Source of the DNA: Pseudoalteromonas luteoviolacea
GTDB lineage: Bacteria; Pseudomonadota; Gammaproteobacteria; Enterobacterales; Alteromonadaceae
NCBI RefSeq assembly: GCF_001696455.1
Contig: NZ_MAUJ01000002.1
Location: 1-64,000 of the forward strand
Length of the DNA: 64,000 nt
Direction: 5' to 3'
Each line of letters starts with the position of its first letter. The first letter of the stretch is position 1. This document shows positions 17,414 through 27,900 of this stretch, in pieces. The notes beneath the pieces were generated by a model, which searched no databases, was not told where the DNA came from, and saw only the letters and a list, made by a program, of their open reading frames with translations. A program made the translations under genes and the position numbers.

Positions 17414-17620
17414 ATGGAAATTATCGTAAACCTAGACGTGATGATGGCCATGCGCAAAGTATCGTCCAAAGAGCTGGCCAAGGCCATTGGTATCACAGAA
17501 GCAAACCTATCATTGCTTAAACGCGGCAAAGTTAAAGGGGTTCGATTCGAAACACTTGCCGCAATTTGCAACTATTTAGAGTGCCAACCAGGGGATATTT
17601 TGGCTTTCAAAGCAGATTAA
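17414..17620 (+). CDS. Small XRE/YozG-like helix-turn-helix regulator
   Basis: A 68-aa protein made up of one Cro/C1-type HTH: MRKVSSKELAKAIGITEANL supplies the first helices, then LSLLKRGKVKGVRFETLAAI and CNYLECQPGDIL. This is the YozG-like family that accompanies DUF2975 proteins. It starts 2 bp after the DUF2975 stop, so the two are co-transcribed. It probably binds its own operon promoter. Confidence 0.88.
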   Translation: MEIIVNLDVMMAMRKVSSKELAKAIGITEANLSLLKRGKVKGVRFETLAAICNYLECQPGDILAFKAD

Positions 17621-17648
17621 ACCACCAAACAACGTGAATCAGATAAAG

Positions 17649-17667
17649 AGGGCACTTTTCGTGCCCT
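17649..17667. terminator. Bidirectional stem-loop terminator
   Basis: AGGGCAC / GTGCCCT with a TTTTC loop lies between the convergent HTH gene (ends 17620) and the propeller kinase gene (ends 17702). TTGATTATT follows on the plus strand and CTTTATCT on the minus strand. Confidence 0.65.
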
Positions 17668-17701
17668 TTGATTATTCAGCTAAGTCTTGCGACTAATCTA
17701 G

Positions 17702-20700
17702 CTACTCCAACGTGTCTAACGTCATTACTATGGATAACCCACCCAATTCACTATGTTTTGCAACAATGCTGCCGCCATGTCGTTCAACTAAATCCTGACA
17801 GATAGCCAGGCCCAATCCAGTACCACCTTTGTACAGAGACTTATTTTTCTCACTTTGATACATACGCTCAAAGATAGTCTCAAGCTCGGTATTCAATACA
17901 CCGGGTGAACTGTCTGATATGGTGATCAACAATTTTTGCTCAGACAAACTCGCTGCTAGTTCAATTTTTGCAGGTGACGCTGTGTACCTTAAACTGTTAG
18001 ACAATAGATTAGTAAGGACTTGCGTAAGTCGGTCTTTATCGGCACTTATCTTAACTGTACTAGATAAGTCTAAATGATATTTAAAATCATAGCCCTGTAA
18101 TTGCGATACTCTTGCTCTGGCATCATTACACCATGACTCTAACCATGACTTTACAATCACATCTTCTAAGTTAAGCGCTCGCTCATCTAACTCGGTGCTG
18201 GCTAACTGGTCAATATCAGCGACCAACAAGTTAATATCCCCGATCCTGCGATGCAGCAGTTGATAAGTTTTTTCGGTGTCTTCTAGGAGGTTATATTCCA
18301 GACCTTCGATAGACATTTTCAACACGCTCAGTGGGGTTCGAATTTCGTGAGATACTTCCGCTAACAACTGTTTTTTCCTTTCTAACAGTGCCTCGGAAAA
18401 CTCTGCTCTATCTTTAATGCGTTGTTGTTTCGCTAAGAAACTAAAACGCCATTTAATTGCGTAATAGAGGAGCAAAACAACCGTACAACACAAAAATGTG
18501 TATGCCCACCATCTCTGCCACCAAGGTGCCAACAGTGTAAACGGGTAGCTTGTGATCTCACCGATATCATTTGCAGTTATTGCCCTTACTTGAAATTCAT
18601 ACTGGCCTGGTGTTAGGTGGTTATACGTGATCTCACTGAAAGGAGCTGGCTCACTCCATACCTCACTACTCCCTAATAAACGTGTTTGATATATAACTCT
18701 CTCTGGTGCCGCCCAATCATTGTGACTGAATTTGAAAAAGATTTGCAGTGTTTGAGGAGAAAACTCAACGCGTTTTTCAGCTGGGCTTTCATTTGGTGCA
18801 TGGGCGTGTGAACGGGTCCCACTTAATGAAAATGCTTCTAAGATCCGACTTTGTAAACTTACGTTTAGCTCTAGCCTTCTCGGGTCAAAGTACGTGACGC
18901 CACTACTGGACCCCCAATAGAATGTGTTATCTAAGTACACCGCTGTATTTAGCGTGGCATCAACCGCCAAATACCCGTTATCATAAACAAATGAGTCTAG
19001 CTCCAAAGGCTTTTGGGTATCAAAAAGGTTTGCCGTACGCAGTCGATTATTTCCTCGTTCTGTTCCTACCCACAAATAGTCCTCAAGAACTTTTAGCCCT
19101 AATACAATATGACTGCTTAGCCCTTCTTTCATACCAATATGTCTGCCTAACCAAGCATCTCCTTGCTCTTGCAGTGCAAAGACGCCTCTACGAGACCCAA
19201 TGAACATGGTGTTGTCATTGCTTTGCGCAATACTATATGCCCAATCGCTGGGTAAACCATCTGCTTCGTTGAGCCTGTACACAGAATCATCTTTTACGAA
19301 ATAAGTGCCACCGCCATTGGTTACAAACCAAATTCGGTTATTCTTGTCCGAAAACACATCAATAACGTACTCTTGTTGGTCTAATGCTAGATACTGCAGC
19401 GTATCGTTACAGCTTCTATAAAGCCCTTTTTCAGTCGCAATATACGTGCATTTACTCGGGGTGCTGATAATTTGGTGAATGATATTCGCTTGTAAACCTT
19501 GATCGTGCCAAAGATGAGCAACACGGTCTTCACCAAGAACCATAACCCCCTGCCTACTGCCGACCCAAACTCGGCCCTGGTGATCTTGCGAGATAGCGTG
19601 AACATATTGATTAAACAACTCAAGGCTGGGTTTCAACCATTTGCCTTTGTCTAAGACTTGAATTCCAGTACCATACTGGCCTAACCACAGCTGCGAATCG
19701 ATGGCTACTAACGCACTGACTCGCTCTCGTAACAAGCCACTGCGCTTGGTCAATAATCGAAAGCCATCTTCCTTAATTCTATTAATACCCGCACCATACG
19801 TAGACACCCAGATATGCCCCTGTGCATCTTTCATCAGCCCACGTATATGTTGGTCACTTAAGCCATTTTGCTTGTTGTAAAGATACGCACTACCACTGCT
19901 TACTTTAACAACGCCCTTGCTGTCATCACCAATCCATAGTGTATCCGCCGCTTCGTCAAAAAGTAATGCCTTAACATTGAGCGTACTGACACCCGTTAAT
20001 TGGTTTACGCTTTGCTCATTCTTATCCAAAGTACAAATGCCAAGATTTGAAACAGCAAAAGTAATTCTTTGCGTTGAGCTGGCAATCGCGGATACCGCAC
20101 CGTTGCAAGCATGGTCAAAAACAATCGAAGACAATCGTCCTTTTGAGAGGCGATGCAGTCCAACTGAGGTAGCAATCCAAAGATCATCTCCATCAGCCAC
20201 TAAATCTCTCACTTTGCCTAGATCTTTAGCGACTTTTTCTAGCGTACCTCCTTGGTAACGATATAACGCAGTATCGGTCGAGAAATAAACCGCGTCACCT
20301 AACGTCTCGACGTGATTCACCTTATCTTTAAAGTCATTGTTGTCTATTGTGAGCGAGTGAAACTGATTACCATCAAAAACGTTTATGCCTCTGTCTGTAG
20401 CCAATAGGAGCGAGCCGCTCGGCTTAATTTTGATATCCCATATTCGGTTGTTATTAAGGCCGTGTACATCGGTAAAACACCTAAAATAGTCTGCAACGTA
20501 TTGGCAAACACCTTCACCATTTGTCGCCAGCCACAGTACACCTTCACCATCTTGCGCCACCGCGTAAACCGCACCGGTAGGTAACCCTTGGCGAGGGGAA
20601 AAGTGTCTAATGTCGGATAGCGTATTGAGCTCGTATTGAGCCGATTTCACTTTACTCCAGTGGTTAAACGCTTTCTCTTGATGTACTTTTTCAAAAGTTA

Positions 20701-20980
20701 CATTCGGGATGACGTCAAATGCTTTGACATTGTCTTTGAAATCGAACTTACTGACAAAATGCCACTGAGCCTGTATCGCTTGATCTAAATCTATTTGGTT
20801 TGACTCAACTAACTTTGGCTTGCCCGATGGTAGAGTATGCGCTGATACACTCTGCCAATCGGCCTTGTATAACAATTGCGCTTTTACTTCAAAAACAGAG
20901 TCTTCTAAAGAGGTAGTTTGAGCCTTAACAAAACAACATATACTAAGACATAACAACAATGTGATTAGTCGATACAACAA
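17702..20980 (-). CDS. Two-component beta-propeller sensor histidine kinase
   Basis: A 1092-aa sensor with a signal peptide (LITLLLCLSICCFVKAQ) and a long periplasmic region of Reg_prop repeats at about 125-720 (for example SVLWLATNGEGV-like and HIWVSTYGAGINRI motifs). A Y_Y_Y domain follows at about 745-805, then one TM helix near 812-832. HisKA has LLAEVSHEIRTPLSVLKMS (His878) and HATPase_c has NLLSNSLRYTA and GTGLGLAI. There is no receiver or AraC output at the C-terminus, unlike Bacteroides hybrid sensors, and no partner regulator is adjacent. The start is TTG behind AGGAAA. Related sensors detect polysaccharide breakdown products; the ligand here is unknown. Confidence 0.9.
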   Translation of the reverse strand: MLYRLITLLLCLSICCFVKAQTTSLEDSVFEVKAQLLYKADWQSVSAHTLPSGKPKLVESNQIDLDQAIQAQWHFVSKFDFKDNVKAFDVIPNVTFEKVHQEKAFNHWSKVKSAQYELNTLSDIRHFSPRQGLPTGAVYAVAQDGEGVLWLATNGEGVCQYVADYFRCFTDVHGLNNNRIWDIKIKPSGSLLLATDRGINVFDGNQFHSLTIDNNDFKDKVNHVETLGDAVYFSTDTALYRYQGGTLEKVAKDLGKVRDLVADGDDLWIATSVGLHRLSKGRLSSIVFDHACNGAVSAIASSTQRITFAVSNLGICTLDKNEQSVNQLTGVSTLNVKALLFDEAADTLWIGDDSKGVVKVSSGSAYLYNKQNGLSDQHIRGLMKDAQGHIWVSTYGAGINRIKEDGFRLLTKRSGLLRERVSALVAIDSQLWLGQYGTGIQVLDKGKWLKPSLELFNQYVHAISQDHQGRVWVGSRQGVMVLGEDRVAHLWHDQGLQANIIHQIISTPSKCTYIATEKGLYRSCNDTLQYLALDQQEYVIDVFSDKNNRIWFVTNGGGTYFVKDDSVYRLNEADGLPSDWAYSIAQSNDNTMFIGSRRGVFALQEQGDAWLGRHIGMKEGLSSHIVLGLKVLEDYLWVGTERGNNRLRTANLFDTQKPLELDSFVYDNGYLAVDATLNTAVYLDNTFYWGSSSGVTYFDPRRLELNVSLQSRILEAFSLSGTRSHAHAPNESPAEKRVEFSPQTLQIFFKFSHNDWAAPERVIYQTRLLGSSEVWSEPAPFSEITYNHLTPGQYEFQVRAITANDIGEITSYPFTLLAPWWQRWWAYTFLCCTVVLLLYYAIKWRFSFLAKQQRIKDRAEFSEALLERKKQLLAEVSHEIRTPLSVLKMSIEGLEYNLLEDTEKTYQLLHRRIGDINLLVADIDQLASTELDERALNLEDVIVKSWLESWCNDARARVSQLQGYDFKYHLDLSSTVKISADKDRLTQVLTNLLSNSLRYTASPAKIELAASLSEQKLLITISDSSPGVLNTELETIFERMYQSEKNKSLYKGGTGLGLAICQDLVERHGGSIVAKHSELGGLSIVMTLDTLE

Positions 20981-21287
20981 CAGATTTCCTAATGAGGCTT
21001 ATATAAATTTTATAAGTAGAGGTTTTACTAAAAATACCGCAGTTATTGTTCCCACAATTCGTTATTTCTCACTATCACGGCTAAATAAACAAGTAAAATC
21101 AGCGGCCAAGCGCAATAGTATCACATAAAGTTATTAATTAAATGATAAGGGTATCAGGCCATAGTTTGAGTATCTGTTGCATAAGCATACACTTATTCTA
21201 GTAATGCGCTGTGTCATCACCGTAGCGTGTACATTGGCAGGTAGAGCAAGCGCCTGAACGACGCTTTAAGATCAGTTTACTCACTAA
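20981..21287. other. Intergenic region, probable promoter of the propeller kinase
   Basis: 307 bp between two minus-strand genes, AT-rich next to the kinase start. AAGCG-N9-CGCTT at about 21249-21267 could be a weak hairpin after neither gene's stop. I see no small gene or RNA. Confidence 0.3.
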
Positions 21288-21866
21288 TTAAGATGACTTA
21301 TTGTATAAGTTTTTACGGCGCATCATCGGTAGGGGATCCCAAGGCTTTCTCAACAGCTGTTTGAAGGTAAATCGCAAGAGGGTTAAATGAAATCCTGCAT
21401 TGGGCAAGGCTGAATTAACGGCTTTAATAAAGCTAGGTTCAATACCAAACTTAATTAAACCGCCGGAAAAATCCACAAGATCTGCTTTTCTGAATATTTC
21501 TGTTAATTCTTCATATGGACCCTGGTACGTGCCTATCAAATGATGCATATCAATGATGATTTGCACTTCCTCAGAGATATCTTCCATATTTTTGTCAATT
21601 AGGTATTTTTTACATTCATTATAAGACGGCACCAAATAATCCACTCGATCATGGGTCCACAACGCAATATCATGAAAAGCGGCGGCAATTTGCAATTTTC
21701 TACTTTGCACTTCATCTATTTCAGGCAGTAAGTAATGGCAATAGTTCAGCATGCGCATCACGTGATTTCTATATCCAATAAAATCTGAATCTATCTTGAT
21801 TTTATACTCTAACAGTACCTTCTCTGCGATTGGGTAATGTGTGTTTACTTTCATACTGACGCTCAT
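21288..21866 (-). CDS. HD-domain phosphohydrolase-like protein
   Basis: About 192 aa with an HD superfamily metal motif: a preceding His (NHVMRMLNYCHYLL), AAAFHDIALW (the HD pair) and a later IIDMHHLIG and KADLVDFS. This is the order H...HD...D of metal-dependent phosphohydrolases. The substrate is unknown. The start is uncertain: ATG 21866 (SVSMKVNTHY) or 21854 (MKVNTHY) both avoid overlap with the divergent GlxA-type regulator's promoter, and neither has a strong binding site. The divergent layout suggests the regulator at 21964 may control it. Confidence 0.75.
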   Translation of the reverse strand: MSVSMKVNTHYPIAEKVLLEYKIKIDSDFIGYRNHVMRMLNYCHYLLPEIDEVQSRKLQIAAAFHDIALWTHDRVDYLVPSYNECKKYLIDKNMEDISEEVQIIIDMHHLIGTYQGPYEELTEIFRKADLVDFSGGLIKFGIEPSFIKAVNSALPNAGFHLTLLRFTFKQLLRKPWDPLPMMRRKNLYNKSS

Positions 21867-21963
21867 AGTGTAATTGAATGATATAAGTTGAAAGTGTACA
21901 TATGTGAAGCGTTCTGCAACAATGGCCAAATAGACATTAATCAATACTATTAGGCCAACTACT

Positions 21964-22908
21964 ATGAAGCATATCGCTATTGTCGCATTTGATGAAATCA
22001 GTATGTTTCACTTGTCGGTCCCGTTGGCAGTGTTTGCAGATGCAATTCCAGATTGCGACAACTACTTTTCGACGACTGTGTGTGCCGAGCGAAAAGGGCG
22101 TGTATCTGTTTCTGGCGGGCTGGATTTATTTGTATCTCATACCTTCGATGAATTAAGCAATGCAGATATTATTATCATTCCAAGCTGGCCTCCCACAAAA
22201 CAAATTGATGTTAGCCTTAAAGAACATCTTCAACATGCAAAGGCAAGCAACAAGTTAATTGTGGGTCTGTGTTTAGGCGCGTATGCGCTGGCATATTCAG
22301 GCCTACTCGATGGTAAAAGAGCGACAACACACTGGAAGTTTAGTTATGATTTTAGACAGCGATTTCCCGATGTTGACCTCGATACCAACCCTTTGTTTGT
22401 CGTTCATGAGAACATCATAACTTCCGCAGGCAGCGCGGCCGCTATCGACTGTTGTCTTCATATAGTAAAAAGTGTTTATGGCGTTAAATTTGCGAATCAA
22501 ATAGCCCGAATGATGGTCTCACCGCCAAGTCGAACTGGAGGCCAAAACCAGTTTATAGATAGTCCTGTCGTCCACAGGCCCAGTGATACTCGGCTTGCAA
22601 AATTAGTTGATACATTTCAAGGCGACTTATCCACCAGCCTGTCAGTCGGTCAAGCAGCCAATTTGTGCTCTATGAGCGTGCGTTCGTTCACTCGTCACTT
22701 TAAAGCAAATTACGGTACGAGCTTTATTACTTGGCAAATATTAATGCGATTGAATGCCGGCCTCGAATTACTCGAATCATCCGACGCCAGTATCGCAACG
22801 ATCAGTGAAACGATTGGTTTTAGCTCAGAGCAGGTATTTCGAAAGCACTTTAAAGCACAATTTGATTGCTCCCCTCAAGCCTGGCGACGCTTATTTAATA
22901 ACAAATGA
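21964..22908 (+). CDS. GlxA-family (DJ-1/PfpI plus AraC) transcriptional regulator
   Basis: A 314-aa regulator with an N-terminal DJ-1/PfpI amidotransferase-like domain (1 to about 190) bearing the nucleophile-elbow VGLCLGAYALA (Cys103). A C-terminal AraC DNA-binding domain lies at about 215-314 with two HTH motifs (MSVRSFTRHFKANYGTSF and ISETIGFSSEQVFRKHFKAQ). Members control amine or carnitine-like metabolism in several bacteria, but the target here is unknown. It is divergently placed from the HD protein gene. Confidence 0.9.
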   Translation: MKHIAIVAFDEISMFHLSVPLAVFADAIPDCDNYFSTTVCAERKGRVSVSGGLDLFVSHTFDELSNADIIIIPSWPPTKQIDVSLKEHLQHAKASNKLIVGLCLGAYALAYSGLLDGKRATTHWKFSYDFRQRFPDVDLDTNPLFVVHENIITSAGSAAAIDCCLHIVKSVYGVKFANQIARMMVSPPSRTGGQNQFIDSPVVHRPSDTRLAKLVDTFQGDLSTSLSVGQAANLCSMSVRSFTRHFKANYGTSFITWQILMRLNAGLELLESSDASIATISETIGFSSEQVFRKHFKAQFDCSPQAWRRLFNNK

Positions 22909-22990
22909 CACTCTGCGGCCTGCAACACGAGTAAGACCGGGTTTCACTATTTCCCTCAATTCATCTTCCGAGTCAATTTGACCAATTCTT

Positions 22991-23079
22991 ACGAAAACTT
23001 TCGTCCTGTAAGTTTCGAGAAAGTTTGTCCCTTTATTCTCTCGTTCGTAGACAAATTAATTGCAACGAATTTCGAGAAA
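22991..23079. promoter_or_regulatory. Promoter region with TTTCGAGAAA repeats and an inverted repeat before the MipA-RND operon
   Basis: The decamer TTTCGAGAAA occurs at 23013-23022 and again at 23070-23079. A palindrome ACGAAA-AC-TTTCGT lies at 22991-23004. All are in the 185 bp before the mipA-like gene, which heads an operon that includes its own response regulator. They are the likely binding sites of that regulator, but this is inferred from position only. Confidence 0.45.
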
Positions 23080-23093
23080 ACTAAGGAAAACTT

Positions 23094-23840
23094 ATGAAAC
23101 TTTCAGTAATGGCTTTAGCAACAATAGCAATGTTCAGCACCACAGCTATTGGGCAAGAACAGGAAGACGAGCTTCGCTTTGGCCTAGGTGGGGCTGTTGT
23201 AGTGCAAGATGAGGGTTACAAAGATGTCGGTAGTGAAACACAATTTGTGCCAGCAATCGCAATTGAGTACGGCGACTTCAGATTATTAGGCCCTTACGCT
23301 TCGTATACTTTTTTCAAAACAGATAACTTTGAACTTGCAGCAACGGGAATGTTGCGCCTAGATGGGTATGAACAAGCTGATAGTGAAATCTTCAAAGGCA
23401 TGGAAGACAGAGACATGAGCTTTGATTTTGGCCTTGAAGCAGAGATTGACACGGACTTTGGTGAATTTGGTATTAAATACACTCAGGACGTCACCAACAC
23501 GCATGAAGGATATGAAGCAACACTTTCATATGGCATGCCATTCACCGTAGATAGAGGTCGTATCGCGCCATACATAGCAGTGAGCTTTGCGAGTGAGGAC
23601 TTAGCTAATTATTACTATGGCGTCAAAGCTCATGAGGCAACAGCGAGTAGAGCTTTCTATCAGGTAGATAGCGCAACGAACTTTGAAATCGGCGTAAGCA
23701 GTGATTGGTTTTTTGGTCAAAACCACATGATTAAGGCCGATGTGAGTTACACATCATTCGACAGCACCATTAAAGATTCACCATTAGTTGATAAGTCGGG
23801 GACATTCCAACTGCTTTTAGGGTACGTTTATGTATTTTAA
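23094..23840 (+). CDS. MipA/OmpV family outer-membrane protein
   Basis: A 248-aa beta-barrel protein with a signal peptide (MALATIAMFSTTAIGQ) and the MipA/OmpV pattern of short amphipathic strands ending in an aromatic (GYVYVF). FGLGGAVVVQDEGYKDV at the mature N-terminus is typical. AAGGAAAA precedes the ATG. It heads an operon with an RND pump and a two-component system, and its stop overlaps the adaptor gene by 11 nt. The family assembles in the outer membrane; this member probably takes part in export or resistance with the pump. Confidence 0.88.
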   Translation: MKLSVMALATIAMFSTTAIGQEQEDELRFGLGGAVVVQDEGYKDVGSETQFVPAIAIEYGDFRLLGPYASYTFFKTDNFELAATGMLRLDGYEQADSEIFKGMEDRDMSFDFGLEAEIDTDFGEFGIKYTQDVTNTHEGYEATLSYGMPFTVDRGRIAPYIAVSFASEDLANYYYGVKAHEATASRAFYQVDSATNFEIGVSSDWFFGQNHMIKADVSYTSFDSTIKDSPLVDKSGTFQLLLGYVYVF

Positions 23841-24918
23841 CCGAAGCCCAAAAAGCCAATTAGCAGCTTTGAGTTGTATTACATTTTTAGTATTGCTAAG
23901 CGGATGCGAAGACAACACTGAAATTGCGCCTGAAAAACAGGTGCAACACACCGCACGCGCTATAACCTATGCAAAGCCTGTTTCTCCTCCGAGTAAAGTG
24001 TTTTATGGCAAGATCCAAGGCAGCATAGGCTATGATATTGCCTCATTTAGCGATGGCAGAGTAGATTCTATGCTCGTTAAAGAAGGAGAGTATGTCAAAA
24101 AAGGCCAGCTTCTTGCGAAGCTCTACTCTCCATCGCTGGAAGCCGTCGTGTTGCAAAGGCAAGCGCAGCTTAACGCAGCGATTACGGCGGCGGATGATTC
24201 TGTGCGAGAACTCAAACGGGTGACAAACCTTCATCAAAAAAACTTAGCGCCAGAAGCCACCTTAGAGCAAGCTCAACGAGCAGCACAAATAGCGGCAGAG
24301 TCGGTATTAGAAGCGAAAGCTTTGCTTTCACAAGCACGTAATCAGCTTAAAGACATTTCAATTTTTGCCATTGAAGACGGGCTTATTGCAAGGCTATTTG
24401 CTCGAGAGGGACAGTTTGTATCCTCAAGTGAGCCGATTATTAGATTAGAAGAAATAGGTAAGCAAAAGATACAATTTTCAATCCCAGAAAGTGATGCCTT
24501 CAAGTTAAGTGTCGGCGATACTGTTCAGGTCTTTATTCGCGCATCCAAAAAGACATTTAAGGCAAAAGTAACAGAGAAAGCCATTCCCAAACTCTCAGGG
24601 CCCTCGCTATTTTCAGTGACCGTTGAACTGCAAGCGCATACACCACAATCTTTAGGTTTAACTGCACAACTAAGAATCCCCTTAACCGAGCGTCAAGTTT
24701 ACAGCATAGATGCCAGTGCCGTTCGCTTTATGAGTGATGGGAAAAGCTATTTGCTGGATGATAATTTACGCCATTATGCCATCGAAATACTTGCAACTCG
24801 CCAAGACAAACTTTTGATTAGTACCGCAGCCTTGATACAAGGGATCGCTTTCAACACATCACCAGAGCCTACCCTACAAAAAAATCTGATGATTGCCAAA
24901 GAGGGCACATATGAGTAG
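23830..24918 (+). CDS. RND efflux periplasmic adaptor (membrane fusion) lipoprotein
   Basis: A 362-aa adaptor anchored by lipidation at Cys26 (FLVLLSGC). The lipoyl half-domain is GRVDSMLVKEGEYVKKGQLL, and an alpha-helical hairpin fills about 95-165. The second lipoyl half (IFAIEDGLIARLFAREGQFV) and a beta-barrel (IQFSIPESDAF...) follow. It links the inner-membrane pump to an outer-membrane channel; no TolC-like gene is present in the window. It overlaps MipA upstream by 11 nt and the pump gene downstream by 8 nt. Confidence 0.9.
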   Translation: MYFNRSPKSQLAALSCITFLVLLSGCEDNTEIAPEKQVQHTARAITYAKPVSPPSKVFYGKIQGSIGYDIASFSDGRVDSMLVKEGEYVKKGQLLAKLYSPSLEAVVLQRQAQLNAAITAADDSVRELKRVTNLHQKNLAPEATLEQAQRAAQIAAESVLEAKALLSQARNQLKDISIFAIEDGLIARLFAREGQFVSSSEPIIRLEEIGKQKIQFSIPESDAFKLSVGDTVQVFIRASKKTFKAKVTEKAIPKLSGPSLFSVTVELQAHTPQSLGLTAQLRIPLTERQVYSIDASAVRFMSDGKSYLLDDNLRHYAIEILATRQDKLLISTAALIQGIAFNTSPEPTLQKNLMIAKEGTYE

Positions 24919-27900
24919 TACGAATGAAACACATGAGTCTTGGTATCAAAACCCAAGGCTCATTCTTGGGATCATTAGTATCTTTGTTTTAGTTGGTGTG
25001 CTTGGATGGTTCACAGCCAGCGAACAGGAAGATCCTCAATTCCCGTATCGTAACGGATTTATATCACTCAATGCGGATGGATTGACCATCGCCCAGATTA
25101 GAGACAAAGCCGTCATTCCCATTGAGCGCGCACTCAGTGAAATTGATGAAATTCGCACTTATCAAGCACGCATTAAAAATGGCAATGCAACGATTGATAT
25201 TGAACTTGATGAACAGATCTATAACACCGATACAGTTTGGCAAAGAATAAAGAGCGATATAGCCGCTTTAGAAGGCAAAATAGCCCCCATAAAATCCACC
25301 GTAAACGATCGCGCCCAAGACACTCAGGGAATCGTGGTCGCTATCACTAAACCGCATTCACTCGACGAAAAACGCAGACTTGCATTAAAACTGCGCTCAG
25401 AACTTGAGCAAATTCCCACCATTAGAAGTGTAACGCTGGTTGGTGATCCCCAAGAGCAGATTGTTATTGACTATTCAATGCAAGCAATGCGCGATACGGG
25501 CGCATCACCATACAAAATTGCCGCTTTGTTTGAAAACCCAGACGGTAACGCTGCTACATTACAATCGAATGGGCTTACGACTAATCTCAACCCCATTGGT
25601 AAAATCGACAACATTAACAAGGTAAAAAATACGCAATTACAATTATCTGATGGAAGTACTCTCTCATTGTCCAGTATCGCCGATGTCTATTACAGAACAA
25701 ATCCATACGCGCCAGAGCAATTTATTTTAAATGGTGAGCAAGTTGTTGGGTTAGCAATCTCTTTACCAGCCAATACTGTTCGAGTAACAGAAGTCGGGGA
25801 GCAAATATTAGATTCGATTGAAACATTTAACAGGCGCTATGAACACGCACCCGCTGAAGTGGTGTTATTTCAACCGAAATGGACCGCTGAGAGAAAATCT
25901 GGGCTACTCTTGTCACTTGCCACAGGCTGTATTGGCGTAGCTGTCATTTTAATAGTCATGATGTCAGCCAGAACAGCGCTCGTTGTTGTTATTTCTATCC
26001 CCACCATTGCCCTTTGTTCACTTGGCGTATTTACCGCTGGTCAAGGTGTAATTCATCAAATGACCATCGCTGGCATGGTACTCTCGTTGGGTTTAATGGT
26101 AGACAATAGCATTGTCCTAGCCGAAAAAATTTTACAGCTCATTGAACAGGGAAGATCTAAATTCGATGCAAGTACAGATGCTGTAAAGGCGCTTTACAAG
26201 CCATTGGCGACTGCTACTGCAACAACCATAGCGGCATTTTTACCCATGCTTTTAGCGACAGGCAGCGTTGCAGACTTTATCGCTTCGATTCCTGTTTTGG
26301 TGATCCTTTGTATTAGTTTTAGTTATATCATTGCATTAACGCTGGTACCCATTCTTGCTAGATTTACTTTTAAACCTCAAGGACTGAAACACCAATCAGA
26401 ATCTAAGTTTGGTCGTTGGGGCAGAAAAGTTGCGACTGTTGCGCTTCAAAAGCCAAAAACCGTCTCTTTGGTTTTTGTGGCAATGTGCATTGGTACTTTT
26501 ATATTGCCATCTAAAACTGGTGAGTTTTTTCCAAAAACAAACCGCAATCAAGCATATGTCGATATTCAACTTCCTTACGGGAGCGATATTGTGCGCACAT
26601 CACAAACAGCGCGAGACGTGAGCCGAGCGATAGCGTCTTATACAGGTGTTAGTAAGACCTTTTCGTTTAGTGGCTCATCAGGACCACGCTTTTATTACAA
26701 TTTAGTTCAACAGCCCGGCGAAACCAACATAGCCAGAGTTGTGTTTGAGGTGAAACCCGAAGTTGATGTTTCATCCTTAACAGCACGTCTGAATAATAAC
26801 TTGCCAGCTCAGTTTCCAAGTACGTTTATTGTCGCAAGAGAACTCGGGCAAGGCCCGCCAATTGAAAGCCCTATCGAGCTGCGTTTAATAAGTGACAAGC
26901 GCGTTGATTTATATCGCGCCGCAGAGGAGATGCTCGCTATTCTAACATCTCGAGAAGAAACTCAGAATGCAAGGCGCGCTTTTAGCTATGGTGTACCGCA
27001 GCTTTCAATGAATATAGACCAACATGCGCTCAAATCTGCAAACCTAACGGAGCAAGAGTTGAGTAGTTACGTTGCTTGGCAAGGAACAGGGCTTCATATC
27101 TCTTCACTTCTGTATAAAACGGAACCAGTTGAATTACTAATCCAAGATACATCTTCATCCCAAGATACGGAGCGACTTCTTACTTTGGATGTGGTTGACG
27201 GTGAAAACGCATTTTTACCATTCTCCCTACTTGCGAACGCACAAATACAAGGCATGTTAGGCGTCGAAACAAGAAGAAATGGCAGAAAAGAAATCAGGCT
27301 GCTATCTGATGTAAAAACCGGTATAGATGAAGAGACTATATTACTGTCTTTGCTTCCAGAGCTTTATGATATTGCCAATCGATATCAAATAACGCTTGAA
27401 CTCGGTGGCGAATTTGAAGAATCAGCAGAAGCCAACTCCGCTTTGTTGCTCGCACTGCCCGCGGGGTTTGTACTGCTATTTGTCGCCTTAATATTGCAAT
27501 TTAATTCTTACCGACTGACATTATTGGTAATGTTAAGTATTCCACTAGGAGTACTTGGCGCGCCAGCGATGCTGGCAGTGGTCGGCGTACCGTTTGGATT
27601 CATGTCTGTACTCGGCGTCTTAGCACTTACAGGTATCGTGGTTAATACTGCGATTCTACTCATAGACAACGCAATTAGTGACATAAAACAAGGCATAGAC
27701 AAAAATGAGGCAATCATAAAAGCTGTAGAAACAAGGTTGCGAGCCATAATGCTAACTACAGTGACAACCATTGTTGGTATGCTGCCGTTGACATCTGCAC
27801 AAAGTCCATTGTGGCCACCACTGGCATGGGCCGTGATAGGCGGATTAATAACGTCGACATTTTTAATGCTGGTCATTATGCCTATCTGGATGAATCTGCT

